A stretch of 64,000 bases of DNA from Paenibacillus sabinae T27 (GCF_000612505.1 NZ_CP004078.1:3139252-3203251), one strand, 5' to 3'; positions 8,634 to 17,323 are shown, counted from the stretch's first letter. The notes: generated from the letters alone by a model not told the origin. Made by a program: numbers and translations.

Positions 8634-9632
8634 TTATTTCACTCCCGGCTCACGAGGAAGGTTGCTTGTCAAATAAGAGACAGCATTTCCGTACAGCCAC
8701 CCTTTCACCGATTCTTCCGAATAATGACGCAGCAGAAGCTCCGCAAAGGCCGGATAATGACCGGGATGCCCCAGCCCTTTAATCCAGGAATCGATGCCGT
8801 CAAAATCGGAGCCGAGCATCAGATGCTTCTCTCCCCCCAGCGCGCATACATGCTCGATGTGCCTCAGCAAGTCCTCCGGGACCACTTCTTTCCTATCGGT
8901 TACAAAATAAGGGACAAAGGTTAGCCCCATGCGTCCGTCCATACCGATAATCGCTCTGATTTGATCATCAGTCAAATTGCGAGGATGTGCGAAGATCGAT
9001 CTCGCATTCGAATGGGAAGCGATAAACGGACGCTTCGACAATTCGGCCAGCTCCCAGAAACCGGACTCCGACAAATGGGAGACATCCAGCAGCATGCCGC
9101 TGTCATTGCACCATTTGACAAGCTCCCGCCCTTTTTCCGTAAATCCTGCATTTCGCTTCTCGAGGACCCCGTCCGCCGCCCAGTTGGCATAATTCCAGGT
9201 CAGTCCCAGAAAGCGCACGCCAAGTTCAAAGATCAGCTCCGCATAGAACAGATTCCCCTCCAGCCCGTCGGCTCCTTCCAGCGACAGCATCCCCCAGCCG
9301 GGACCGTTGCTTGGCCTTTTGGTCAATTCGGCTGTCTCTTCTCTCCAGCGCAGCGGCCGCAGCCCTCCCTTGCCTACCACCTTGCCGCGAAATTTTTCGA
9401 TTTGGCTTAACACCTGCTCAAACCGGGGCTTTCCCCATTTTTCCGACAAATAAATGGCAAAGCACTGCAGATGTACACCTCCCGCCAGCAGTCTCTCTGC
9501 GGTTACGTCGAGCCTTGGATCATCCTCAAAACGAATGGCAGGCTCCTCTACCATTTTGCTCAGCGCATCGCAGTGAAAATCCGCTACAGGGAAACTACTT
9601 TGCCCCTGATGCTGCCGCTCCTCAGGATTCAT
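8634..9632 (-). CDS. Membrane dipeptidase, peptidase family M19
   Basis: A 332-residue binuclear zinc dipeptidase (renal dipeptidase type) of the amidohydrolase fold. Metal ligands are recognised in VADFHCDAL (HxD, about residue 19), in the loop with LSLEGADG (bridging Glu), in LDVSHLSE and IASHSNARS, and in MLGSDFDGI. Members hydrolyse L,D- and D,L-dipeptides, and in Bacillales may act in peptidoglycan peptide recycling. There is no signal peptide, so it is cytoplasmic despite the family name. AGGAGG stands 9 bases before the ATG. It lies between spoVS and pduL with its own terminator; a sporulation link is possible but not shown. Confidence 0.88.
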   Translation of the reverse strand: MNPEERQHQGQSSFPVADFHCDALSKMVEEPAIRFEDDPRLDVTAERLLAGGVHLQCFAIYLSEKWGKPRFEQVLSQIEKFRGKVVGKGGLRPLRWREETAELTKRPSNGPGWGMLSLEGADGLEGNLFYAELIFELGVRFLGLTWNYANWAADGVLEKRNAGFTEKGRELVKWCNDSGMLLDVSHLSESGFWELAELSKRPFIASHSNARSIFAHPRNLTDDQIRAIIGMDGRMGLTFVPYFVTDRKEVVPEDLLRHIEHVCALGGEKHLMLGSDFDGIDSWIKGLGHPGHYPAFAELLLRHYSEESVKGWLYGNAVSYLTSNLPREPGVK

Positions 9633-9661
9633 TGTTCTTGTCCTCCTATTCCGCCCAAAGC

Positions 9662-9692
9662 AAAAAGCCTGTCTACTTCCGTAAACAGGCTT
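9662..9692 (-). terminator. Terminator of spoVS
   Basis: Stem AAGCCTGT/ACAGGCTT followed on the minus strand by TTTTTG, 22 bases past the spoVS stop. Confidence 0.85.
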
Positions 9693-9713
9693 AGGCGTTA
9701 TCCTTTTATTTTA

Positions 9714-9974
9714 TTATCTGGGCTCAACGATTAATTTAATGGCCGTACGATCTTCTCCATCAATAACAATGTCGGTAAAGGCAGGGATGCAAATGAGGTC
9801 GACGCCGCTTGGAGCGACAAATCCCCGGGCAATAGCTACAGCCTTGATCGCTTGATTCAGAGCCCCTGCTCCAATAGCCTGAAGCTCGGCAGCCCCACGT
9901 TCGCGAAGAACACCCGCTAATGCGCCGGCAACGGAATTCGGATTGGATTTAGCTGATACTTTTAATACATCCAT
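9714..9974 (-). CDS. spoVS: Stage V sporulation protein S
   Basis: SpoVS is an 86-residue Alba-like protein, nearly invariant among spore formers, needed for normal engulfment-to-coat progression and septum control. The full length is present: MDVLKVSAKSNPNSVAGALA at the start, then AIGAGALNQAIKAVAIARG and DLICIPAFTDI, typical of the family. AGGAGG-like GGGGAGGTA precedes the ATG. It follows rny-ymdB, as in B. subtilis, but has its own sigma-H-like promoter and terminator, consistent with expression at the onset of sporulation. Confidence 0.97.
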   Translation of the reverse strand: MDVLKVSAKSNPNSVAGALAGVLRERGAAELQAIGAGALNQAIKAVAIARGFVAPSGVDLICIPAFTDIVIDGEDRTAIKLIVEPR

Positions 9975-10025
9975 AGTAAGTACCTCCCCTGGGATAAAGA
10001 ATGGTGTTCTTCCACTACTCTGATG

Positions 10026-10054
10026 TTATTCGCGTGCCAAAGAAAAATTCCTTC
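10026..10054 (-). promoter_or_regulatory. Sigma-H-like promoter of spoVS
   Basis: On the minus strand GAAGGAATT (10054-10046) fits the sigma-H -35 consensus RNAGGAWWW, and after 11 bases CGCGAATAA (10034-10026) fits RNNGAATWW except for its first base. B. subtilis spoVS is known to be sigma-H dependent. Confidence 0.7.
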
Positions 10055-10175
10055 TTTTTGCGAACCCCTAAGCAGAAATTGGTACAAAAGATGCTAGTTA
10101 TTGATATAAAAAAGATCACACTTTTTTCCAATCGTTACTTTTATCCCTATTTGCCTTTATCCCACCCCTTCTGGC

Positions 10176-10970
10176 CTATTCCATTACCCACTCGTCTTCG
10201 CGAAGCCTGATTTTTTCCAGGCGCTTGGCCTTACCTGTATCCTCATCCAGATCTGCAAATAAACCGTGGAGCATCCATTTCCCCTCATCTACCACAAAGC
10301 GGGCCGGAAGTTGGGTGGTAAACTTATAGAGTACCGCATCTTTTTCCATACCCAAAATTCCTTCTCTTGAACCAACCATTCCCGCATCAGTCAAATATGC
10401 CGTTCCACCGGGCAAAATCGTATCGTCATTGCTCTGAACATGGGTATGAGTACCTACGACGATCGATGCACGTCCATCCATGAACCAGCCCATTGCTATT
10501 TTCTCCGATGTAGCCTCCGCATGGAAATCGACCAAAATGCATTTATGCTGTCTGCGCAGCTCCTCCACAATCTCTTCGCCAACCCGGAAAGGACAATCAA
10601 TCGCCGGCAAAAAGGTTCGGCCCTGCAAATTGACGATGGCCAGCTGCTTGCCATTACCTTTGACCACCGTGTACCCATGACCCGGCGTACCTGGAGGGAA
10701 ATTAGCCGGACGCACCATGCGTGGCTCGTCGTCGATAAATTCGAAAATGTCCCGGTTATCCCAAGTATGGTTCCCCATCGTAATGCCGTGGACGCCCCAG
10801 TTAAAAAATTCATTGGCTATCGCAGAGGTAATGCCTCTGCCGGCCGCCGCGTTCTCACCATTAACGATGATGATATGCGGCTGGTATTTGCTCTTTAGAT
10901 AAGGCAAGTTTTCCCGCAGTGCTTTGCGGCCCGTATTGCCTACGATGTCGCCGATAAACAAAACTTTAAT
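10176..10970 (-). CDS. ymdB: YmdB, 2',3'-cyclic nucleotide phosphodiesterase family metallophosphoesterase
   Basis: A calcineurin-like phosphoesterase (264 residues from the proposed start) affecting biofilm versus motility decisions in Bacillus. Motifs FIGDIVGN, VNGENAA, MGNHTWDN, VDFHAEATSEK and VGTHTHVQ give the binuclear metal site. The reading frame has an upstream TAG and no ATG, GTG, CTG or TTG before the TTG at 10961; that TTG is 17 bases from the AGGAGG and would remove the first residues of beta-strand 1. An ATT at 10970 is 8 bases from GGAGG and aligns with Met1 of B. subtilis YmdB (IKVLFIGD against MRILFIGD). I therefore take ATT as the start. It lies downstream of rny, as in B. 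subtilis. Confidence 0.93.
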   Translation of the reverse strand: MKVLFIGDIVGNTGRKALRENLPYLKSKYQPHIIIVNGENAAAGRGITSAIANEFFNWGVHGITMGNHTWDNRDIFEFIDDEPRMVRPANFPPGTPGHGYTVVKGNGKQLAIVNLQGRTFLPAIDCPFRVGEEIVEELRRQHKCILVDFHAEATSEKIAMGWFMDGRASIVVGTHTHVQSNDDTILPGGTAYLTDAGMVGSREGILGMEKDAVLYKFTTQLPARFVVDEGKWMLHGLFADLDEDTGKAKRLEKIRLREDEWVME

Positions 10971-11084
10971 AGAAATCTCCTCCTAGCCGTATGCGTTCAA
11001 CATGAAAAGCGGTTAACATTCCTCTACTTTCGGGTATACCACCGCCATCTGCCCTTAATTTCAAGCTTCAGGCGTATGAGTAAA

Positions 11085-11116
11085 GAAAAGTGGCACCGTT
11101 AAAGGCGCCACTTTTC
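11085..11116 (-). terminator. Terminator after rny
   Basis: Perfect 9-bp stem AAAAGTGGC/GCCACTTTT just past the rny stop. The minus-strand tail continues TTCTTTAC, so it is a moderate intrinsic terminator and probably reduces, rather than abolishes, readthrough into ymdB. Confidence 0.75.
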
Positions 11117-11125
11117 TGATTATGC

Positions 11126-12667
11126 CTATTTAGCGTACTCAACCGCCCGAGTCTCACGAATAACGGTGACTTTGATATGTCCCGGGTAGTCCAGTTCATT
11201 CTCAATCGTCTTCGTAATATCGCGAGCCAGACGGAAAGCTTCGGCATCGTCGATTTTGTCAGGCTGCACCATTACGCGGACCTCGCGGCCGGCTTGGATC
11301 GCATACGACTTTTCGACACCTTCGAAGGATTCGGAAATCTCCTCCAGCTTCTCCAGACGCTTGATATACGTTTCCAGCGTTTCCCGGCGCGCTCCCGGTC
11401 TTGCCGCCGACAATGCGTCAGCCGCACCGACCAGCATAGCGATCACCGAGGTCGCTTCGGCATCCCCGTGATGGGAAGCGATGCTGTTGATGACAACCGG
11501 ATGCTCTTTATATTTCTTCGCAAGCTCTACGCCGATCTCGACGTGCGAGCCTTCTACTTCATGATCCAGCGCTTTGCCGATATCATGCAGCAATCCCGCC
11601 CGTTTGGCTAAGACGATGTCTTCCCCAAGCTCACCGGCCATTAACCCGGTCAAATAAGCAACCTCCATCGAGTGCTTCAATACGTTCTGACCGTAACTTG
11701 TGCGGAATTTCAGACGACCGAGAATCTTAATCAAATCCGGATGCAGGCCGTGAACGCCAACCTCGAAGGTAGCCTGTTCGCCGTATTCCCGAATCCGCTC
11801 ATCGACTTCCTTACGCGATTTCTCGACCATTTCTTCGATTCGCGCCGGATGAATGCGTCCGTCCGCCACCAGCTTCTCCAGTGCGGTACGGGCCACTTCC
11901 CGGCGAATGGGATCGAATCCCGACAGAATAACCGCTTCCGGCGTGTCGTCGATAATAAGGTCGATACCAGTCAGGGTTTCCAGAGCTCGGATATTCCGGC
12001 CTTCACGCCCGATAATCCGTCCCTTCATTTCTTCATTCGGAAGTGTAACGACGGATACCGTCGTTTCCGCCACATGATCGGCGGCGCAGCGCTGAATGGC
12101 AAGGGTTATAATCTCGCGGGACTTCTTGTCCGCTTCTTCCTTGGCCTGCTGCTCGATGTCCTTGATCATCTGCGCGGTTTCATGCCGCACTTCCTGTTCC
12201 ACATTGGAAAGAATAATACTTCTCGCATCTTCCATACTCAAATTGGAAATACGTTCCAATTCGCTAACTTGATTCTTGTAAATCACTTCGATTTGCTGCT
12301 GGGTTTCATCAATTCGTTTCTCTTTGTTAGCCACTTGTTCTTCTTTTCGTTCAAGCGATTCCATTTTTTTATCCAGCGATTCTTCCTTTTGCAGCAACCG
12401 TCTTTCCTGACGTTGGATTTCATTCCGACGTTCACGAGTTTCTTTCTCAGCCTCGGTACGGATTCTGTGGACTTCGTCCTTTGCTTCCAATACCGTTTCC
12501 TTCTTCAGCGCCTCCGCTTCCTTCTTCGCGTTCTCCACGATTCCGGCTGCGGCTTGTTCCGCGCTGGAAATTTTAGCTTCTGCAAGGGACTTCCGAATAA
12601 AATAACCGAACCCAAAGAATAATGTCGCTACAACGAGAACGATGATGATCCAGATCCAGGTTTCCAT
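11126..12667 (-). CDS. rny: Ribonuclease Y
   Basis: RNase Y is the membrane-anchored endoribonuclease that starts much mRNA decay in Bacillales; 513 residues here against about 520 in B. subtilis. An N-terminal membrane helix ([20 protein letters not shown]) is followed by a long coiled coil (about 30-200), a KH domain ([15 protein letters not shown]) and an HD domain (HSMEVAYLT and [12 protein letters not shown]) that carries the metal-dependent active site. The ATG at 12667 is chosen over the GTG at 12676 because that GTG is part of the GAGGAGGTG ribosome binding site. Its specificity factor RicA is encoded at the left end of this window. A 250-base structured leader precedes it. Confidence 0.97.
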   Translation of the reverse strand: METWIWIIIVLVVATLFFGFGYFIRKSLAEAKISSAEQAAAGIVENAKKEAEALKKETVLEAKDEVHRIRTEAEKETRERRNEIQRQERRLLQKEESLDKKMESLERKEEQVANKEKRIDETQQQIEVIYKNQVSELERISNLSMEDARSIILSNVEQEVRHETAQMIKDIEQQAKEEADKKSREIITLAIQRCAADHVAETTVSVVTLPNEEMKGRIIGREGRNIRALETLTGIDLIIDDTPEAVILSGFDPIRREVARTALEKLVADGRIHPARIEEMVEKSRKEVDERIREYGEQATFEVGVHGLHPDLIKILGRLKFRTSYGQNVLKHSMEVAYLTGLMAGELGEDIVLAKRAGLLHDIGKALDHEVEGSHVEIGVELAKKYKEHPVVINSIASHHGDAEATSVIAMLVGAADALSAARPGARRETLETYIKRLEKLEEISESFEGVEKSYAIQAGREVRVMVQPDKIDDAEAFRLARDITKTIENELDYPGHIKVTVIRETRAVEYAK

Positions 12668-12689
12668 CTGTTTCACCTCCTCGTTGGTT

Positions 12690-12890
12690 CCTCCAAGGCA
12701 TTCCTTGGGACTGTGCAGTTGTCAAACTATCCGTTCATCACCATACAAAAAAACGGTAAATTCACCGATTGCCGAACTGCACATGATTCACATGCACATT
12801 GCCCGCCGCATCCGGCGATTACATTTCATATGAGTTGATACGCGAATCGTTTAGAAAAAGATGGCCTTTTTGGGAAGGAAAAAGGATTCT
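12690..12890 (-). promoter_or_regulatory. Structured 5' leader of rny
   Basis: Between the rny promoter and start codon lie nested inverted repeats: CCAAGG/CCTTGG (12693-12708); a 9-bp long-range pair TGTGCAGTT (12712-12720) with AACTGCACA (12775-12783) enclosing CCGTT/AACGG; and CCTTTTT/AAAAAGG (near 12866-12885). Such a leader could be a site for RNase Y feedback. The pairings are visible; the role is inferred. Confidence 0.4.
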
Positions 12891-12913
12891 TATTTTATGC
12901 CGATTCATGTTAT

Positions 12914-12943
12914 ATTTTATTATTTATAAAAAGACATTGTCAA
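12914..12943 (-). promoter_or_regulatory. Promoter candidate for rny
   Basis: Consensus TTGACA (12943-12938), an 18-base spacer, then TAAAAT (12919-12914) on the minus strand, about 250 bases before the rny start codon. Confidence 0.6.
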
Positions 12944-12974
12944 GAGAGCCATTCCTGGGCGCAAAGTCAAGGAA

Positions 12975-13706
12975 TCAGTCGAACTCGTAGAAATCGTCCT
13001 CCATACCGTTTATATCCCCGTCCTCCCGGAGCGTGTTAAGCACACTTCGGACAATTCCCCCCGAGAATCCGCGTCTCATCAAAAAAGCGCCGGTCTTCCT
13101 TCTTTTGTCGGAAGGCTCGCCCTTGACCGCATTCCACTTCTTCCGCCCCAGCTCCAGCGCGCTTTGCCGCTCCTGGTCGATGCTGATCCCGTCCAGCGCC
13201 TCGGCAATGACCGATTTATCAATGCCTTTGCCGCGCAATTCATGGCGAACCCACAGTTTGCCTTTACGGTGTCCGGTCACCCGCTGCTCCGCCCACTGCT
13301 TCGCATACTGCGAATCGTCAATCAGCCGCTCCCGCCGCAGCCGTTCCAGAACCTCGTCAATGAGTTCTTCTCCGATTTCCTTCTGGCGCAAACGTCTTGC
13401 CATCTCCATCCGCGTCCGCGGTTTGCGTTCCAGATAACGCAGTCCCTCCACATAAGCCCGCTGCCGTTCGTCGGCCAATACGATCTCCTGAAGGTCTTCC
13501 TTCGTAAAGACATTTCCGGAAATCATCCGGTATTTGATCATAATATCCTCATGTACGCTTAAACGGTATGGCCCGAAATGCAGCATATAGCGGTGACCGG
13601 ATTTTTGGCGTTCCACCTTGGTTATCGTAAGCGGCTCATTGTCAGGAAACTGCGAGAGCACGCCTTCTTCTGGCTGTTCAGCTTCAAAATCAAGCTGTAT
13701 CGTCAT
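12975..13706 (-). CDS. recX: Regulatory protein RecX
   Basis: RecX (243 residues) binds RecA filaments and modulates recombinase activity. The N-terminal part is variable; three-helix repeats typical of RecX follow (RYLERKPRTRMEMARRLRQK, then the DDSQYAKQWAEQR segment and the C-terminal GFLMRRGF-like region). The ATG at 13706 has GGAGGGG 9 bases upstream; the longer in-frame ORF to 13766 does not. It follows recA after a 220-base gap containing hairpins and a dispersed repeat, so RecX may come from partial readthrough of the recA transcript, as in several bacteria. B. subtilis does not have recX in this position. Confidence 0.9.
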   Translation of the reverse strand: MTIQLDFEAEQPEEGVLSQFPDNEPLTITKVERQKSGHRYMLHFGPYRLSVHEDIMIKYRMISGNVFTKEDLQEIVLADERQRAYVEGLRYLERKPRTRMEMARRLRQKEIGEELIDEVLERLRRERLIDDSQYAKQWAEQRVTGHRKGKLWVRHELRGKGIDKSVIAEALDGISIDQERQSALELGRKKWNAVKGEPSDKRRKTGAFLMRRGFSGGIVRSVLNTLREDGDINGMEDDFYEFD

Positions 13707-13781
13707 GAGTGCGCACCCCTCCATTCCTTCTCGCAAACCCTGCTTCATGCAGCAGGGCAGCATCATTACCTTTCATAATAA

Positions 13782-13812
13782 AAGACGCCCTATATGGTTA
13801 TAGAGGGCGCCT
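13782..13812 (-). terminator. Terminator-like hairpin between recA and recX
   Basis: GCCCT with AGGGC plus an AT-rich inner stem (13784-13810); the minus strand continues GTCTTTTATTATG. It lies between the recA stop and the recX ribosome binding site, so it would limit readthrough from recA to recX. Confidence 0.6.
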
Positions 13813-13817
13813 TACTT

Positions 13818-13918
13818 AAAATATAAGAATTTATAAGCTGCGCGCTTATCATTTTGTCTTATATTTCTACGAGAAACGTACTTGCGTCTTGAAAGACGCC
13901 GTCAGGCGTTTCTTCTTG
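13818..13918 (-). repeat. Dispersed structured repeat, copy 1
   Basis: Read on the minus strand the unit has two parts. A 5' hairpin is flanked by GAAACG and CGTTTC. A second hairpin has outer stem AAATATAAGA/TCTTATATTT (13866-13857 with 13828-13819) and inner stem ATAAGC/GCTTAT closing a GCGCA loop. The last 60 bases are nearly identical to copy 2 at 39579-39680. This copy has the same sense as recA-recX transcription. Confidence 0.8.
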
Positions 13919-13928
13919 TCAAAAGAGA

Positions 13929-14990
13929 TTATTCGATTTCGAGCAGTGCCTGTTCTTCCTGCTTCTCGGCCTCAAGCTCCGCCGCGGTAGGAGTGGCGAC
14001 GATAGTGGTGAGATTGCTCGCTTCACGAATCTTGTTCTCGATCACAAGCGCTATATCCGAATGCTCCTTCAGGAACTGCTTCGCATTCTCGCGGCCTTGA
14101 CCGAGCCGTTCACCTTCGTAAGAGTACCATGCGCCGCTCTTATTGATAATATCCATTTCCGTACCGATATCAACAAGGCTGCCTTCCCTAGAGATTCCCT
14201 CGCCGTACATAATATCGATATCCGCTTGTTTGAACGGTGGCGCCACCTTGTTCTTCACAACCTTGATCCGTGTACGGTTGCCTACCATATCGTTGCCCAT
14301 CTTGATGCTCTCTACACGCCGGACATCGAGTCGAACCGTAGAGTAGAATTTCAAAGCGCGTCCGCCGGGAGTTGTTTCCGGGTTGCCGAACATGACGCCG
14401 ATTTTCTCGCGAAGCTGGTTGATGAAAATGGCAATCGTCTTCGATTTGTTAATGGAGCCGGACAGCTTGCGCAGAGCCTGAGACATCAGCCGCGCCTGCA
14501 GACCGACATGGGAATCGCCCATCTCGCCTTCAATCTCAGCTTTAGGAACCAATGCCGCAACGGAGTCCACTACAATAATGTCCACCGCACCGCTGCGGAC
14601 AAGCGCTTCGGCAATTTCAAGAGCTTGCTCCCCGGTATCTGGCTGGGACAGCAGCAATTCGTCGATGTTAACGCCCAGCTTGCTTGCATAGCTTGGATCA
14701 AGCGCATGTTCTGCGTCAATAAAAGCGGCTTGTCCGCCCGCCTTCTGTACTTCCGCAATTGCATGCAGAGCGACCGTTGTCTTACCGGAAGATTCCGGCC
14801 CGTAAACTTCTATAATACGGCCTTTAGGGAGACCGCCAATTCCCAAAGCAATATCTAAAGCCAATGATCCGCTGGGTACGATCTCAACCTGCATATGGGT
14901 GGATTCGCCCAGTTTCATGATGGAACCTTTACCGAATTGTTTCTCTATTTGACGAAGCGCCATTTCAAGCGCCGCACGACGATCTGACAA
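13929..14990 (-). CDS. recA: Recombinase RecA
   Basis: RecA (353 residues) polymerises on single-stranded DNA for homologous recombination and triggers LexA self-cleavage. Walker A is GPESSGKT (about residues 65-72), Walker B is [10 protein letters not shown], and the [12 protein letters not shown] and [12 protein letters not shown] segments are typical. The C-terminal tail is acidic (ending EEQALLEIE). Start is a TTG with AAAGGA about 10 bases upstream; the resulting [18 protein letters not shown] is the usual start in this group. It has its own promoter with a LexA site and is followed by recX. Confidence 0.98.
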   Translation of the reverse strand: MSDRRAALEMALRQIEKQFGKGSIMKLGESTHMQVEIVPSGSLALDIALGIGGLPKGRIIEVYGPESSGKTTVALHAIAEVQKAGGQAAFIDAEHALDPSYASKLGVNIDELLLSQPDTGEQALEIAEALVRSGAVDIIVVDSVAALVPKAEIEGEMGDSHVGLQARLMSQALRKLSGSINKSKTIAIFINQLREKIGVMFGNPETTPGGRALKFYSTVRLDVRRVESIKMGNDMVGNRTRIKVVKNKVAPPFKQADIDIMYGEGISREGSLVDIGTEMDIINKSGAWYSYEGERLGQGRENAKQFLKEHSDIALVIENKIREASNLTTIVATPTAAELEAEKQEEQALLEIE

Positions 14991-15092
14991 TCAGATCACA
15001 TCCTTTTCACGGTTTATAATAGCAACAAAATATAACTAAAGTGAGCATTCATCTGGTCCAGCAAGAAAAGCAACAGCTGTTCTCATATTTAC

Positions 15093-15121
15093 ATTGTACC
15101 TTGTTTTGGAGCGTTTGCCAA
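15093..15121 (-). promoter_or_regulatory. recA sigma-A promoter
   Basis: TTGGCA (15121-15116), 17-base spacer, TACAAT (15098-15093) on the minus strand, about 100 bases before the recA start codon. Confidence 0.8.
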
Positions 15122-15130
15122 GCATTTTTT

Positions 15131-15144
15131 CGAACATACATTCG
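15131..15144. promoter_or_regulatory. LexA (SOS) box upstream of recA
   Basis: CGAACATACATTCG differs by one base from the Bacillus SOS box CGAACRNRYGTTCG and lies 9 bases upstream of the recA -35 hexamer. This supports SOS induction of recA by LexA release. Confidence 0.8.
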
Positions 15145-15254
15145 TTTTTTCAACCAGCTCAAGCCTGATGCCCATTTATTTCCATAGACTCCTCCTCTCA
15201 AAGTTACTACCGGTTACAGGTCAGGACATAAAACTTTTACCCTTAACAAAAAAC

Positions 15255-15292
15255 AAAAAACCGCGGCAAAGAGAATTCAATGCCACGGTTCT
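15255..15292 (-). terminator. Terminator of cinA
   Basis: AACCGCGGCA paired with TGCCACGGTT (one mismatch) and followed by TTTTTTG on the minus strand. The space from here to the recA SOS box (15150-15250) shows nothing I can name. Confidence 0.8.
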
Positions 15293-15328
15293 TCCGTATG
15301 CCAACATTATATAAAAATTAAGTCCGTC

Positions 15329-16615
15329 TTACAAGCCCGCGCCTTCAGGCGGGGCCTCGATATTCCGTTCCACAAGTCTGCGCCACAGCCGATATAAGAT
15401 CGCTTTAACCGAACGAATCCGGATATTCTCACGGTTGCCCTTCAGCTTCAGTTCGAACACTTCCGTCTTCCCGTTTCTCTCCGCAAGCCCGATATAGACC
15501 AGGCCTGCCGGTTTGCGTTCCGAATCACCCGGACCCGCTACACCGGTAATCGACAGGCCGAAGTCCGTGTCGGCGGTCAGTCTGACCTGCTCCGCCAGAA
15601 CTTCAGCCACCTCGCGGCTGACTGCGCCCGGAGCGTCCGGTCCTTCCAGATACTCCTTCGGAACATTGAGCAGCTTCTGCTTCATCTCGTTAGAGTAGCA
15701 TACAATGCCTCCCATAAACATTGAGGAGCTGCCGGGGATGCCCGTAATGCTCCCCATCAGAAGCCCTCCGGTACAACTCTCGGCGCAGCTAACGGTCAGT
15801 CCCGCATCAGCCATCCAGTCAACGATGATTTTTTCCAGTGGAACATCGACACTGGCATACAAATGCTCGGGAAGAATACTCCGGATCTGCTCCTCCAGCG
15901 CGTCCAGCTTCAGCATCGCTTCGCTATAGGAAGGAGCTTTTGTGGAAATCCGCACCGTAACCTCTCCCTCTTTTGCGTAAGGAGCGATTGTCGGATCATT
16001 TTGACCATGAATAAGATCGATTAGCTTGTCTTCAAGCAGGGATTCTCCGATGCCGGCGAATTTGAGCATTTTGGAATACAGGGTCATTTCATCCGTGAGC
16101 GCATGCTGCTGCAGCCAAGGCTTGGCTTTGTCCGTGAACATCGGTTTCATTTCTCTTGGAGGTCCCGGGAGAACGACATAATATTTGCCCTCATGACTGA
16201 TGGCGAGGCCTACGGCCAGTCCCGTTTCATTCGGCAGCGGCGTCGAATCGTCAATCACCAGCGCCTGCTTGCGGTTATTCTCGGTCATCGGGACGCCACG
16301 GTCGCTGAAGAACCGGTCTACATGATCCATCGCCATCTGGTCGATATGCAGCCCCCGCCCAAGCGTTGCGGCCAGCGCTTCCTTCGTCAAGTCATCCTCC
16401 GTCGGTCCGATTCCTCCCGTGAACAGGATCAGATCGGCGCGGCCCTTGGCGATCTCGATCGCCTCCTGCAGCCGGATGCTGTTATCGCCGACTACCGTCT
16501 GAAAATAAACGTCGATTCCTAGAGCGGCAAGTTCGATGGACAAAAACTGGGCGTTGCTGTTTACAATTTGCCCGAGCAGCAGCTCGGTGCCGACCGCAAT
16601 AATCTCTGCTTTCAT
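15329..16615 (-). CDS. cinA: CinA family protein, putative nicotinamide-nucleotide amidase
   Basis: A 428-residue protein with an N-terminal MoCF/molybdopterin-binding-like domain (residues 1-170; GTELLLGQIVNSN, FTGGIGPTEDDLT) and a C-terminal CinA domain (from about 255; SCAESCTGGLL, SITGVAGPG). Family members hydrolyse NMN to nicotinate mononucleotide and ADP-ribose, salvaging pyridine nucleotides; in Gram-positives cinA is often next to recA and competence-linked. AGGAGG precedes the ATG. It lies between pgsA and recA and ends in its own terminator. Confidence 0.93.
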   Translation of the reverse strand: MKAEIIAVGTELLLGQIVNSNAQFLSIELAALGIDVYFQTVVGDNSIRLQEAIEIAKGRADLILFTGGIGPTEDDLTKEALAATLGRGLHIDQMAMDHVDRFFSDRGVPMTENNRKQALVIDDSTPLPNETGLAVGLAISHEGKYYVVLPGPPREMKPMFTDKAKPWLQQHALTDEMTLYSKMLKFAGIGESLLEDKLIDLIHGQNDPTIAPYAKEGEVTVRISTKAPSYSEAMLKLDALEEQIRSILPEHLYASVDVPLEKIIVDWMADAGLTVSCAESCTGGLLMGSITGIPGSSSMFMGGIVCYSNEMKQKLLNVPKEYLEGPDAPGAVSREVAEVLAEQVRLTADTDFGLSITGVAGPGDSERKPAGLVYIGLAERNGKTEVFELKLKGNRENIRIRSVKAILYRLWRRLVERNIEAPPEGAGL

Positions 16616-16658
16616 TATTGGATTCCCTCCTGATATATGGCTCTGCCGGCTTCAGACT

Positions 16659-16693
16659 AAAAAAGGGCAATAGGTTATGAATGCCTACTGCCC
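16659..16693 (-). terminator. Terminator of pgsA
   Basis: GGGCA-TAGG paired with CCTA-TGCCC and followed by TTTTTTAG on the minus strand, so cinA probably depends partly on its own promoter or readthrough. Confidence 0.75.
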
Positions 16694-16741
16694 CGCTGAA
16701 GTTGACTGATATGTGATGGATCTTGATAGGATGGTTAGGCG

Positions 16742-17323
16742 TTATGCGCGTGACAGCAGTTCCTTATTCTTCACAAAATAATCGATTCCCGAGTAAATGG
16801 TAATCAGCGCGGCCGCCCAAATGGCAATATCGTCAAAGGGAATGCCGACAAACTGGAACGGAAAATTGTTAAGCAGCAGCAGGGAAATCGCTACGATCTG
16901 CACAACCGTCTTGATCTTCCCCCATTTACTTGCCGCCACAACCTTGCCATCCAGCAGAGCTACCTGCCGAAGACCGGTCACCGCAAATTCACGGCTGATA
17001 ATGATAACGGCGATCAGAGAATCACATCTTCCCAGCTCAACGAGCGAGATCAGAACAGCCGAGATCAGCAGCTTGTCCGCCAATGGATCCAGCAGCTTGC
17101 CGAGGTTGGTCACCATATTATATTTGCGGGCAATGTAGCCGTCGATCCCGTCCGTACTTGCCGCGAGAAGAAAGATAATCGCCGCGATCAGATGATTGAC
17201 GGAAAGCTGGAAGGAGCCCCAATGCAGCGGTTCCGGGTAAAAGCTGAAATTGACAAGCAGGAACACCATCATAATCGGGATAAGGCATATTCGGGCAATC
17301 GTAATGCGGTTGGGCAAATTCAC
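16742..17323 (-). CDS. pgsA: CDP-diacylglycerol-glycerol-3-phosphate 3-phosphatidyltransferase
   Basis: PgsA (193 residues) is an integral membrane CDP-alcohol phosphotransferase making phosphatidylglycerol phosphate, the entry to PG and cardiolipin. The catalytic signature DGX2ARX8GX3DX3D is complete, spread over STDGIDGYIARKYN and LGKLLDPLADKLL (about residues 58-88). Five or six hydrophobic helices are seen. The GTG start at 17323 overlaps the rimO TGA (GTGA), with GGGGAGG upstream, so it is translationally coupled to rimO. Confidence 0.97.
   Translation of the reverse strand: MNLPNRITIARICLIPIMMVFLLVNFSFYPEPLHWGSFQLSVNHLIAAIIFLLAASTDGIDGYIARKYNMVTNLGKLLDPLADKLLISAVLISLVELGRCDSLIAVIIISREFAVTGLRQVALLDGKVVAASKWGKIKTVVQIVAISLLLLNNFPFQFVGIPFDDIAIWAAALITIYSGIDYFVKNKELLSRA

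Noticed and set aside
13818..13918. An insertion sequence remnant in the recA-recX gap
   Set aside because: No transposase fragment or terminal inverted repeats with duplications could be seen; the shared plan with two other copies suits a small non-coding repeat better.
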